From Acidisarcina sp963790505 (GTDB taxonomy: Bacteria; Acidobacteriota; Terriglobia; Terriglobales; Acidobacteriaceae), in contig CAWBOT010000002.1 of the NCBI GenBank assembly GCA_963790505.1, forward strand, positions 124,001 to 188,000: a stretch of DNA of 64,000 nucleotides. Direction: 5' to 3'. Positions 36,291 to 44,401 of this stretch are shown here, in pieces; positions within the stretch are counted from its first letter, which is position 1, and the number at the start of each line of letters is the position of its first letter. Made by a program: the position numbers and the translations under genes. Below the pieces are notes generated by a model. It did no database searches. It saw nothing but the letters and a program-made list of their open reading frames with translations, and had not been told where the DNA came from.

Positions 36291-37739
36291 TTACGAACTC
36301 ATCCGCTCATAGAGAGCGGCGATGGTTTTTTCTCTGCGTAATTGTTCACGGATTCTAGCGAGGCTGCCATCCTCCGTCAAACGGGTGCGGAGTGCGGCCA
36401 GCGGTTCGCGGCTTTGTACGGAGATAAGTTGAAGCTGCTGTTCCACTTCTTCGTCGGTCACCTCGGCGTGCTCGGTTTCGGCGATGCGATCGATCAGGAC
36501 GCTCCTCTTGACTTCGGCGAGGGCAGAATCGCGCTGCGCTACACGCAGGTGGTCGAAGTCCAACTTGCGCATGTCTTCCGGCTTCATCCCCTGGGCGGCG
36601 AGGGCGCGAAGTCCGCGATCAAGCCGTGCGTCGACCTGCTGCTGCACGAGCGACTCGGGGACCGGGAACTGGAAGCGTTCCGCCAAAGCATCGACCAGCG
36701 CGTCTTTCGCAGCGCTTTCGAGCTGGCGACGCTTTCCTAGTGATGCTTCCTCGCGCAGCGTGGTGGTGAAGGCATCGATGTTCTCGAAGCTGCCCAGTTC
36801 CCTGGCGAACTCGTCATTGAGCTCGGGCAGGACTTTCCTCTTGATTGCCTTCACTTCGATTGCGTAGGAGATTGTCTTGCCGGCGAGACGCTTCTCGCCG
36901 AAGTCGGCGGGATAGTCGACCTCGAACTTGAGTTCCTGGCCAGGCTTCGCGCCGCGCAACGCTTCGTTGAAGGCCGGAAGGGTATTCGGGCCGCCAACCT
37001 CGACGAGCACGCCTTTGCCCTCGATGGGATCGAGATTGGGCGCGGGAGCGTCTGTTGCTTCGGCTTCGGCCTGCGCATGTTCGCCGCTGAAGTCAATCTC
37101 CGCCCAGTCGCCTTCGGCGATGGCGCGGTCTTCAAGGACAGGCTCCATGGTGGAGCGGGAGTCGAGGACGCGGGAGAGCTCCGCCTGATATTCGGCCTCG
37201 GTGAGGTCGGTATCTGGCTTGGGTACGGAGACGCTCTGGTAGCCATCGATGGAAAAGTCGGGAAGTACCTCGAAGACTGCTTTGAAGTGCAACGGCTCGC
37301 CATCGGCGAGCTTCATGTCGGTAAGCTGAGGCTGGGAGATAGGGCGCAGGCCTTGCTGGTCGATGGCGGCGCGGAAGTGAGGCGGCAGGATATCTTCGAC
37401 GACGTCCTGGCGGATTTGCTCGGCGAAGCGCGTGCGGATCAGGGTGTCCGGCACTTTTCCAGCGCGGAAGCCGGGAATGCGGGCCATTTTTTGGTAGCGC
37501 TTGGCGACTTTGCGGAAGTGCTTGGCGACTTCTTCGGCGGGCACGTCGATGGTGACTTCGCGAGTGCATTCGGGGTTCAGCGCCGGAACGTCGTGATGGT
37601 GATGGTCGTGGCCAGAGTGGTCGTGACCTGAGTGATCGTGACCGGGGCCGACATGCTCTTCGTGCGCGGCAATTTCCGCGTCGCTGATGGGAGTCGTGTC
37701 TGAATTCTGAGTGGTTTCGAGAGTTTCGGTTGAGCTCAA
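36291..37739 (-). CDS. tig: Trigger factor with a histidine-rich N-terminal extension
   Basis: The ribosome-bound chaperone and prolyl isomerase that meets nascent chains. The 482-aa protein has the ribosome-binding domain with the FRxGxxP signature as IPGFRAGKVP near residue 95, a PPIase domain in the middle (GDWAEIDFSGEH ... PGQELKFEVDYPADF) and the C-terminal arms. Before the ribosome-binding domain is an unusual leader of about 50 residues with 11 histidines between residues 26 and 50, including GHDHSGHDHSGHDHHHH, which looks metal-binding. TTG 37739 is chosen: GGAAGG lies eight bases upstream, and the frame's first codon at 37769 is also only a TTG. First gene of the tig-clpP-clpX group; promoter at 37840-37868. 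Confidence 0.94.
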   Translation of the reverse strand: MSSTETLETTQNSDTTPISDAEIAAHEEHVGPGHDHSGHDHSGHDHHHHDVPALNPECTREVTIDVPAEEVAKHFRKVAKRYQKMARIPGFRAGKVPDTLIRTRFAEQIRQDVVEDILPPHFRAAIDQQGLRPISQPQLTDMKLADGEPLHFKAVFEVLPDFSIDGYQSVSVPKPDTDLTEAEYQAELSRVLDSRSTMEPVLEDRAIAEGDWAEIDFSGEHAQAEAEATDAPAPNLDPIEGKGVLVEVGGPNTLPAFNEALRGAKPGQELKFEVDYPADFGEKRLAGKTISYAIEVKAIKRKVLPELNDEFARELGSFENIDAFTTTLREEASLGKRRQLESAAKDALVDALAERFQFPVPESLVQQQVDARLDRGLRALAAQGMKPEDMRKLDFDHLRVAQRDSALAEVKRSVLIDRIAETEHAEVTDEEVEQQLQLISVQSREPLAALRTRLTEDGSLARIREQLRREKTIAALYERMSS

Positions 37740-37839
37740 CGTGTGTGCCTTCCAGATGCGCCCGCCCAACTTGCATCGATTCGGCGATTGAATCGAATCC
37801 GACGCGGAGTATGCGCGGCGGTCGGACGGTCTACTCCTT

Positions 37840-37868
37840 ATGTTAAGGGGCTTTCACAGAGGGGTCAA
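37840..37868 (-). promoter_or_regulatory. Sigma-70-type promoter for tig
   Basis: On the minus strand TTGACC (37863-37868) and TAACAT (37840-37845) are exactly 17 bases apart, about 100 bases before the tig start. Good match to consensus at the -35 box (five of six). Confidence 0.65.
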
Positions 37869-37967
37869 ACGAGGGTGTTCGGTGCAGCTTCATAAATCAA
37901 TCAGAGGCACTATTGTGATGCTTCGCGCGATTCTCGTCTCAAGCTTCTCGGTGAAAGGAGAGTGCCG

Positions 37968-38203
37968 ATGAAATACGAAGTTGCAGTGGAGAGGTCACCG
38001 ACCGAGTTGATGGCGGCAGTGCGGGTCAAAGCGCCAATCAGCGCTATCGCGCGGGCCGGGGAGCCCGCACTGGATCAGGTTTGGGCATTCTTGAAAAAGA
38101 ATAACGAATTTCGCCCCGGCCAAAATTTGTTCCTCTATCACCATCCAGAGCGACGGAGGTCGTTTCAATCGTCATGGACACGATGCTGTGATCTCAACTG
38201 GTC
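37968..38203 (+). pseudogene. Truncated GyrI-like effector-binding domain protein
   Basis: ATG 37968 has AAGGAGAG upstream and opens MKYEVAVERSPTELMAAVRV, then ALDQVWAFLKKNNEFRPGQNLFLY. This is the first third of a GyrI-like (AraC effector-binding) domain, which normally has about 150 residues. After about residue 55 the frame no longer resembles the family, and the nominal stop (38312) lies well inside the opposite gene. I read it as a 3'-truncated relic of a small-molecule-binding protein; a frameshift alone does not restore the rest. Confidence 0.5.
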
Positions 38204-38744
38204 AGTGCGACTGGCCGTGATGTTCTTTAAGCCACGCTTCGATCGCCTGCTCCCAATGAGGGCCGCTCTCGCGGTCGTTCCGGCCCAAGCCTTCCACGTC
38301 GTCGTTCGCTGAAGTATCGAGCGCAGTGCGGAGATAGGTGACGTCGACACTTGTGGTAGACGAATCGACTGCGGTCAGGCGCACATCTATTGTCGACACA
38401 ACGACGCCGGGAATGAAGCTCACGTACTGCATCCTGCCGTCCGCGAGGTCGAAGACGGTGTTGACCCAGGCGCTGGTATGCGGGCCATGCTGGACGGTGA
38501 AGACTGCGCCTTGCACGTCCTTGCCCGGCTGGGGGTAGAGAAAGACGGGGTCCCAATGTTGGCCGGCCCAGCCTCGTTCTCCGTTGGGGCCAAAGAGTGG
38601 CGCGGCCTCAGCCATCGGTGCGTGAACGACGAAGTGAAAGCTGTTGCTGACGTGCGCGGGAACGGGTGTAGCCGGTGGCTTGATGCTATCCGGAGCGGCG
38701 GTCTGCAGAATGCCGAGCGCTAAAACCATAAGGGCGGTGGTCAT
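38202..38744 (-). CDS. Exported SRPBCC-like hypothetical protein
   Basis: A 180-aa protein with a signal peptide (LMVLALGILQTAAP). The mature part resembles the START/SRPBCC fold: SNSFHFVVHAPMAEAAPLFGPNG at the start, WDPVFLYPQPG, VQHGPHTSAWVNTVFDL, MQYVSFIPGVVVSTIDVRL and a last amphipathic helix (WEQAIEAWLKEHHG). Such folds bind hydrophobic ligands. It overlaps the upstream ribbon-helix-helix gene by four bases (ATGA), so its expression is tied to that regulator. The fold call is from strand/helix pattern and is tentative. Confidence 0.7.
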   Translation of the reverse strand: MTTALMVLALGILQTAAPDSIKPPATPVPAHVSNSFHFVVHAPMAEAAPLFGPNGERGWAGQHWDPVFLYPQPGKDVQGAVFTVQHGPHTSAWVNTVFDLADGRMQYVSFIPGVVVSTIDVRLTAVDSSTTSVDVTYLRTALDTSANDDVEGLGRNDRESGPHWEQAIEAWLKEHHGQSH

Positions 38745-38998
38745 CCTTTTGCCTCCCTGAGCCTGTGGCTATCAGCGGCGCGCAAGGTCAGGCCGTAAAT
38801 GCTGCGAAATTGTTCAATTTCTTTGAGTGTCTGAGCGGAAAAGGCAGCCTTCCCCTCAAAGGCGTGGAGCACAATTCCTTCGAGCAGATCACCCAAGGTC
38901 ATGTCCTTGAGTTCAGCGACCGCTTTGAGGACTTTGAGCAGTCGCTTCTCCATGCGGACGCCGGTCTGAATGCGCTCGATTTCGATCGTCTTCGTCAT
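38741..38998 (-). CDS. Ribbon-helix-helix-like regulator
   Basis: An 85-aa protein that starts MTKTIEIERIQTGVRMEKRL, a beta strand with basic residues, followed by helices LLKVLKAVAELKDMTLGDLL and a longer helical tail (FSAQTLKEIEQFRSIYGL). This fits a ribbon-helix-helix DNA-binding fold. ATG 38998 is chosen over the TTG at 39007. A -35/-10 pair with overlapping palindromes lies directly upstream, which suggests autorepression. Its last base pairs overlap the start of the exported SRPBCC-like gene, so a non-toxin partner replaces the toxin expected from such an arrangement. Confidence 0.65.
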   Translation of the reverse strand: MTKTIEIERIQTGVRMEKRLLKVLKAVAELKDMTLGDLLEGIVLHAFEGKAAFSAQTLKEIEQFRSIYGLTLRAADSHRLREAKG

Positions 38999-39005
38999 GC
39001 GTACC

Positions 39006-39035
39006 AATGTACCTAGGTAAACAAGTAAGTGTCAA
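39006..39035 (-). promoter_or_regulatory. Promoter with embedded palindromes for the RHH operon
   Basis: On the minus strand a perfect TTGACA (39030-39035) and TACATT (39006-39011) are 18 bases apart. TACCTAGGTA (39010-39019), a perfect 10-base palindrome, covers the -10 edge, and GTAC-CAAT-GTAC (39001-39012) follows. A repressor bound there would block transcription; the RHH protein is the obvious candidate. Confidence 0.6.
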
Positions 39036-39135
39036 ATGTCTTCTCGAAACCGCCGGCCATGGCTGCATGTCACAAGACGAAAAAACCCAGGTCTCTGGCG
39101 AGACCCGGGCATCCGATTCGTTGGCGGTTTTTCGG

Positions 39136-40427
39136 TTATTTTGCGGGAGTGAAGAGCTCCAGCCGGGTATGCCAGGTCGACGGAATCGCCCGGCTTCAGG
39201 GTGACCATGCCGGTGTCCATGCCGTGCCATTCCTTGCCGAAGGGATCGCCGAAGTTGAACTGCTCCTCGATGGCGACGAATTGCTTGGTGGGCGGCGCGT
39301 AGACCTGGACGGTCTTGATCTCGGGCGAGACGCCGACGATGTTGATGCCGTAGCCGGCTGCCGGGTCGGTCAGTTTCACATCGACGTTCCCGTCCGTGCG
39401 TTTGAGCGTGGAGAAGTTGTCGTCGAGGAAGTCGTCGTCCAGCGCCTTGCCGTCGGGGGCGTTGTAGTCGTACTTGCCGCCCTCGTAGGTCTTACGGCGA
39501 CCAGCTTGCCGGTGGGGAAGACGTCGTCGTAGTTGTTGACCAGCGCGAGCTTCTCGGCCGGGACATGGAGCCGTGCCTGTTTGCGGTCGCCGCTGGGGAT
39601 GGCGAAGTACGGATGCCAGCCGATGGCCATCGGCTCGGGTTCGTCGCCAACGTTCTTCGCGGTGATGGTGGCGTCGATCGCGCCGCCGGTCAGCGCGATG
39701 GTGAAGCTGATGTCGGTCTTCGAGAGCCAGTGGCCGCCAAAATCGCCGGCGTGGATGATGCCCGTCTGGGTCTGGCCGTCGGCGGTGGTCTCGGTGTTCA
39801 GTGATTCGGCCTGGCTCTTGAGAATGAGGCCGTGCATCGAGTGGACTTCGGCGCCGTCCTTCTTGCCTTTGAAGTTCGCGGGCAGCGTTAGGGTCTTGCC
39901 GTTCCATTCGGTGGTGATCGTCTTGCCGTCCGCGGAGAGCTTGCCGCGAATGCGGTTTGGATAGGGAACCAGGAAAGCGCCGCCGCCGGTGAAGCTCGCG
40001 GTTGCCCGCGCTGTCGTCGCCCCGGTGTCGAACTGGCCGGGAAGGTCGAAGAAGAGCGGGATCTCGCCTTTGCCGGGAACGTTGGCGGTGATCTGGAAGA
40101 GGTTCATGCCGCGGCCGGGCAGGATGGTCGCGGAGAGGAACTCCGGCTTGCTGCCGTCGCTGGTGGCCTTGCGCTGCAGCTTAATCACATCCGAGCCGCC
40201 GATCTTCTCCGGGGGCGGCGGCCGGCTGCGCCGCTGGGCGCTGGCGCTTCCGAGGAGCTGGGAGATTTGCAGCCTGCGGCGAACAGTGTCATGGCAAGGG
40301 ACGCTCCGACAAAAGTTTGCACCAAATGGGACGAGTTCAACGGGTGGACATGGATCGGTTCCTTTTCAGAGGTGGACTGAACGCTGCGCTTCTGCCCCGC
40401 GTTGAAATGACGGCGATTCGAAGGCAC
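39136..40427 (-). pseudogene. Aldose 1-epimerase-like lipoprotein, three frameshifts
   Basis: The N-terminal piece has a lipoprotein signal (VGASLAMTLFAAGCKSP), so the protein would be anchored in the envelope. The main piece (40188-39376) matches the galactose mutarotase fold: GRGMNLFQITANVPGKG, GGGAFLVPYPNRIRGKL, EVHSMHGLIL with the conserved His, and AIGWHPYFAIPSGDRKQ with the second His. Breaks are near 40215, 39495 and 39163, each one base. Restored, the end reads VDLAYRLELFTPAK with TAA at 39136-39138. The clean family match on both sides of each break suggests sequence error. The enzyme interconverts alpha and beta anomers of sugars; the exact sugar is unknown. The start at 40427 is uncertain because of a long basic leader. 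Confidence 0.8.
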
Positions 40428-40570
40428 TGCTTACGAAACTGCACGATTCTACGCCCGGCGCGACTTCTTAGGATGCAGCCTGGAGAGACGGGAGCGCAAG
40501 GCTAGAATCTGCCAATGGGAGACGGCAGAATTCGGGCGTTCGGGCGCTCGCGGAGCTGAATGCCCGCATC

Positions 40571-41239
40571 GTGGAGTGCGAGCGATGCCCGCGCCTCAGG
40601 CAGCATTCCACGGAGATGGCGCAGACGAAACGGCGCGCCTATCTCGACCACGAATACTGGGGGCGTCCGGTGCCGTCTTTTGGCGATCCGCTGGCTCGTG
40701 TGCTGATTCTCGGGCTGGCGCCGGGGGCGCACGGATCGAACCGCACCGGACGGCCCTTCACCGGGGATGGATCGGGGAATTTTATGTATCCGGTGCTGTA
40801 TGAGGCAGGCTTCGCCTCGCAGCCTACATCGACTTCGCGAGACGATGGCATGAAGCTCCACGACGCCTGGATCAGCGCAGTGGTGCGCTGCGCGCCGCCG
40901 GACAACAAGCCGCTGCCGGAGGAGGTCGCCAACTGCGCGCCTTATCTCGATGAAGAGATCGCTGCGCTGGCTCGGCTTCGCGTAATGGTGTGCCTGGGCA
41001 AGATTGCCTTCGATGGATACGTTGCACATCTGATGCGAGCGGGAAAGCTCGCGCGCCGCGGCGAGCTTCACTTCGCGCACGGAGCGGAATATCGAGGTCG
41101 AGACGGGCGCTCTCTGCTCGCTACCTATCATCCCTCGCTCCAGAACACGAACACCGGGAAGCTGACGGCCGGGATGTTCCTTAGAGATCTTCCAGCGCGC
41201 GCCGCGAGCTTGCTGCCGGGAACAGCTGTCAGAGAGTAG
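40571..41239 (+). CDS. Uracil-DNA glycosylase family 5 (UDGb-like)
   Basis: A DNA-repair glycosylase that removes uracil and deaminated bases. Motif A reads LILGLAPGAHGSNRTGRPFT and motif B is ATYHPSLQNT, both characteristic of family 5 (UDGb), which lacks the usual catalytic polar residue in motif A. Two cysteines at the start (MECERCPRL) and two later (VRCAPP, ANCAPY) probably hold the 4Fe-4S cluster. GTG 40571 opens the clear frame, but the same frame upstream reads ALAELNARIVECERC, and an ATG at 40515 is out of frame; a one-base indel between 40516 and 40545 would give the full N-terminus. Length from 40571 is 222 aa. Confidence 0.88.
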   Translation: MECERCPRLRQHSTEMAQTKRRAYLDHEYWGRPVPSFGDPLARVLILGLAPGAHGSNRTGRPFTGDGSGNFMYPVLYEAGFASQPTSTSRDDGMKLHDAWISAVVRCAPPDNKPLPEEVANCAPYLDEEIAALARLRVMVCLGKIAFDGYVAHLMRAGKLARRGELHFAHGAEYRGRDGRSLLATYHPSLQNTNTGKLTAGMFLRDLPARAASLLPGTAVRE

Positions 41240-41332
41240 ATTCGTCGCAGGCCTGGACACCTTCGCTGCGGTGACAAGACATCCAGAAAAAACTGCTCAG
41301 GCAGGCATTACAGGTTTCCGCAGGGAAATCAG

Positions 41333-41489
41333 ATGCTATTAGATGTAGTGATCGTGATCTTGGTGCTGATGCTGATTGGCTCGTTCCCGGCATGGCCGCT
41401 ATAGCCGCAGCTGGGGCTACTACCCGACGGGTGGCATTGGCTGATTCTCGTGATTGTGGTGGTATCTGCTGTTGCTGCACGTGTTTTAA
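41333..41489 (+). pseudogene. DUF3309 small membrane protein, frameshifted
   Basis: The start reads MLLDVVIVILVLMLIGSFPAWP. Dropping one base near 41402 gives YSRSWGYYPTGG, the hallmark of DUF3309, whose members are about 50 aa. Two further single-base shifts, near 41450 and 41473, would give IGLILVIVV and LLLLHVF with TAA at 41487-41489. Without correction the frame stops after 23 residues. DUF3309 proteins are two-helix membrane proteins of unknown role. Three indels in 157 bases make this a good marker for a poorly determined stretch. Confidence 0.65.
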
Positions 41490-41518
41490 GCGGCCGGAAG
41501 ACGCTGCGATCGCACTAT

Positions 41519-41593
41519 TGGAGCGGGAGACCGGGATCGAACCGGCGACATTCAGCTTGGGAAGCTGACGTTCTACCACTGAACTACTCCCGC
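41519..41593 (-). tRNA. tRNA-Gly (anticodon CCC)
   Basis: On the minus strand the acceptor arms GCGGGAG (41587-41593) and CTCCCGC (41523-41529) pair fully. The D-arm is GTTC...GAAC, the anticodon stem TCAGC/GCTGA encloses the loop TTCCCAA with CCC as anticodon, and the T-arm is GCCGG-TTCGATC-CCGGT. CCA is encoded at 41519-41521. It reads the GGG codon. It is intact, although the neighbouring protein gene is frameshifted. Confidence 0.95.
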
Positions 41594-41748
41594 GCGGCGT
41601 GCCTGAACTCAGCAATTCCGATTGTAGTTTGATTGCCGGGGAGGGACAAGACGGAGGCGGGAGCTTACGCGGCAATTCTTGTTTTGACATCACGTATTTG
41701 CTCCGTGGACAATCGCGATCAAGATCGGTGGTTCGCGAGAGGAGCGGG

Positions 41749-42234
41749 ATGACAATGGGACTTCAGCCCCAGTCACTCAATTCGGAAGAAGGACCGGCAT
41801 TCTGGTTTCTGAATAACCTCATCACCGTGAAAGCCACCACTGAATCGACAGGCGGCGCCTATTCTCTGTGCCACCAGATTGCTCCGCCGGGCGCAGCGAC
41901 ACCTTACCATCTTCATCACGTGGAGGATGAGGCGTTCTACATCCTAGAGGGAGAATCGACGTTCATCTGCGACGGCAAGAAGACTGTTGCCAGACCTGGA
42001 GAATATTTGTTTCTGCCGCGTGGCATTCCGCACGGCATTCGTGTCACGGGTGCGACGCCGGCCATCATGTTGATTTTCGCAATGCCCGGCAATGGTTTCG
42101 TCGGAATGATGGAAGAGATGGGCGAGCGGGCCAAAGATCGGGTCTTACCTGTGTCTTCGCAGCCGGACTTCGAAAAGCTGACAAGGCTCTGCGCGAAGTA
42201 TCAGATCGATATTCTCGGCCCGCTGCCGGAGTAG
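41749..42234 (+). CDS. Cupin domain protein
   Basis: A 161-aa single-domain cupin. Motif 1 is PYHLHHVEDEAFYILEGE (His, His, Glu) with HH and E as metal ligands, and motif 2 is PGEYLFLPRGIPHGIRV with the last His. The C-terminal 35 residues form helices (FVGMMEEMGERAKDRV). ATG 41749 has GAGAGGAG upstream; the longer frame from 41599 overlaps the tRNA gene and is rejected. Small cupins of this type are often quercetinase-like dioxygenases or sugar-binding regulators; the substrate cannot be told. Confidence 0.82.
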   Translation: MTMGLQPQSLNSEEGPAFWFLNNLITVKATTESTGGAYSLCHQIAPPGAATPYHLHHVEDEAFYILEGESTFICDGKKTVARPGEYLFLPRGIPHGIRVTGATPAIMLIFAMPGNGFVGMMEEMGERAKDRVLPVSSQPDFEKLTRLCAKYQIDILGPLPE

Positions 42235-42267
42235 GAGATGCGGAGGGAATTGTGGCCCGCTGCCGGG

Positions 42268-43516
42268 TCAGACATGCGCATGATCGGCCGGGGCGGCGTT
42301 GCGTTTGACGCCGTGAATTCCGAGCAGATTCAGTATGGGAGCGGTACACATGGTAGTGACCAGGGCCATGACGACCATCATGGTGAAGAGGGTGGGCGTG
42401 AAGGCGCCGACGTTGTAGGCGATATTGAGGACAATTAACTCGACCAGCCCGCGAGTGTTGAGCAGCGCGCCGAGGGCGATGGCGTCGCGCCACGACTGGC
42501 CGGTCCAGCGGGCGGCGATGGCCGCTCCTCCCATCTTGCCGAAGACGGCGGCGGCGAGGACGATTCCAGCCCAGATCCACATCGCCGAGTCGTCGAGCAG
42601 GTCGAGGCGTACCCTCATGCCGGTGAGCGCGAAGAAGAGCGGCAGCAGCAACACGGAGACCAGCATATCGAGGCGCTCGCGGAGGGCGATCTGCCAGTGC
42701 TCGACGCGGGGGAAGCAGACTCCGGCAAGGAAGGCACCGAAGAGCGGATGGACGCCGATCTTGTCGGTGGCGGCGGCGGAGAGCAGGATTCCGGCAACGA
42801 CGAGTCCGAGCAGGTCGAGCGAGAGGGTCGGGATTGGTGCGGCGATTGACGGCTCGTGCGGCCAAGGGGCGAATGACGCCAAGCATGAGGAAGAGATAGA
42901 CAGCCAGGCCAGCCAGGCGGATGGGCAGCGACGAGGGACCGCCAGCCTCGCCCATCAACGCCAGCGCGATTGCCAGCAGGCTCCACGCAATAAGGTCCTG
43001 AAGGGCAGCGCAGAGAATCGCGGTCGTGCCGAGAGCAGTGGATTGCAGGTTTCGCTCTTCGAGAATGCGCGCCAGCACCGGAAATGCGGTGATGCTCATG
43101 GCGATACCGAGAAAGAGCACAAATGGAATGCTGCCGATGCCGTGGGGCGCGAAGCGGGTGCGTAGCGGGTGAGCGAGCAACGCGCCCATCGCAAAGGGCA
43201 ACAGAATACTCATGCCGCTCGCGGCCATGGCGGTCGCTCGCTGGCGATAAAGCTGGGTATAGTCGAGTTCCATTCCGATGAGGAACAGAAAGAGGACGAG
43301 GCCGACGGTGGAGAGAAGTTCGAGCTGCGCGAGGGAGGATTGCGGAAAGAGATTGGCTGAGAACTGCGGGGCAAAGCGGCCGAAGACCGAGGGTCCGATC
43401 AGGATGCCGCCGATGATTTCGCCCACTACGCGCGGCTGGCCGACAATCCCGGCCAGACGGCCGCAGACGACCGCAACCAGCAGGACGATCGACATCTGGA
43501 GAAGCAGCAGGGTCAC
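42268..43516 (-). pseudogene. Kef/Nha-type cation:proton antiporter (CPA2), one frameshift
   Basis: A membrane antiporter of about 416 aa with 11-12 hydrophobic segments. The N-terminal frame carries GQPRVVGEIIGGILIGPSVFG, LFLIGMELD and MSITAFPVLARILEE, the family marks of CPA2 exchangers. It breaks near 42845-42870 at GVIRPLAARA; the other frame continues with LSAAATDKIGVHPLFGAFLAG, LALTGMRVRLDLL-type segments and NTRGLVELIVLNIAY, ending at 42268. One indel separates them. There is no C-terminal TrkA/RCK domain. Likely ions are K+ or Na+ against H+. The frame switch lies inside the belt of indel-rich genes. Confidence 0.88.
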
Positions 43517-43619
43517 GGGAAAAATCCTTTCGGGGAATTCTTCTTTGAACCTGGCAGAAGACGCAGGGTTGCAAGGGAGCTTCTGGTTAGGGTGTATCAG
43601 AACGGCGGTGAGATTCCAA

Positions 43620-43955
43620 CTAGAGTTCCAAGAAATCCCGCAGGGCGTTTGCGATTTCGCGAAGTGTAGCAGGGGCTACGCGGCCAGCTAGCTGACCCAC
43701 TTTCGCGCGTGGGACGGTGACCGCCTTGTCGACCATGACTTGGGAGATGCTGCGGAGCTGGTTCATCCCATCCGGATGAACCGTCACTCGGTAAATCGGT
43801 GCCGGAATGAGATGACTGGAAAAGGGAAGAACCGTAACCGAGGGCAGTCCGTCGAAAGCGTCCGACTGAACGATCAGCGCGGGTCGGGGCTTTCCATAGT
43901 CTCCCGAGAGGGCGACGATCACAATATCCCCACGCCGAAGCGGCGTTTCAGTCAA
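43620..43955 (-). CDS. mazF: MazF/PemK-type toxin
   Basis: A 111-aa toxin with the PemK/MazF barrel: RRGDIVIVALSGDYGKPRPALIVQS with the catalytic Arg region and GKPRPALIV signature, SVTVLPFSSHL, and VMVDKAVTVPRAKVGQLAGRV, then a C-terminal helix. MazF enzymes cut mRNA or tRNA at specific short sequences; the target is unknown. It starts with ATG 43955, overlapping the antitoxin by four bases (ATGA). Antitoxin first, toxin second, is the usual order. Confidence 0.9.
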   Translation of the reverse strand: MTETPLRRGDIVIVALSGDYGKPRPALIVQSDAFDGLPSVTVLPFSSHLIPAPIYRVTVHPDGMNQLRSISQVMVDKAVTVPRAKVGQLAGRVAPATLREIANALRDFLEL

Positions 43956-44224
43956 CGCTGGCCTTCAGGGTTGGATACGCTCTCGATCCAGCGCATCACC
44001 TCTTCTTCGTCCGGCGACGAGGAAGCAAGCGCGGACTGCCTCCGGGCTTCCTCTTCGAAACGTTGTCTACGACTGCGGGCTATGTAGTCGAGCATCAGGT
44101 CCCGCAATACTTCGGAGGCGGGCCGGTTTTCGATCTTCGCGGTGGAGATAAATTCGTCCTTAAGCTCGCGTTGCAGACGAAGCGTCAGGGTGCCCGCAGT
44201 GGAGCGGTTTTCAAGATTGCGCAT
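43952..44224 (-). CDS. Ribbon-helix-helix antitoxin paired with MazF
   Basis: A 90-aa protein: after a short leader (MRNLENRSTAG) comes TLTLRLQRELKDEFISTAKIENRPASEVLRDLM, a ribbon-helix-helix DNA-binding domain, and then a basic, then acidic, helical tail (ARSRRQRFEEEARRQ ... SPDEEEVMRWIE) that would bind the toxin. ATG 44224 removes a 17-residue non-conserved extension. The palindrome CATTAC-N5-GTAATG lies just upstream and probably serves as the autoregulatory operator. Confidence 0.85.
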   Translation of the reverse strand: MRNLENRSTAGTLTLRLQRELKDEFISTAKIENRPASEVLRDLMLDYIARSRRQRFEEEARRQSALASSSPDEEEVMRWIESVSNPEGQR

Positions 44225-44247
44225 GTGACACCGTACATACATATTAG

Positions 44248-44264
44248 CATTACATATCGTAATG
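44248..44264. promoter_or_regulatory. Operator-like inverted repeat CATTAC-N5-GTAATG
   Basis: Six-base arms, perfectly inverted, with ATATC between, 24 bases upstream of the MazEF-like antitoxin start. The flanking sequence is AT-rich (ACATACATATTAG), as in promoters. Position fits autorepression by the RHH antitoxin. Confidence 0.55.
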
Positions 44265-44401
44265 ACGTTTAGCATGACGGCGAATCATCGATGGGTTCAA
44301 TTAGCGACAGCAATTTACGTGCCGGGCGGGATTCTGCCGCCGTCGAGAGTCGCCGTTTTGAGCAACACGTTCCTGCGAAAATCTGAAAAGATAGAGAGAC
44401 A

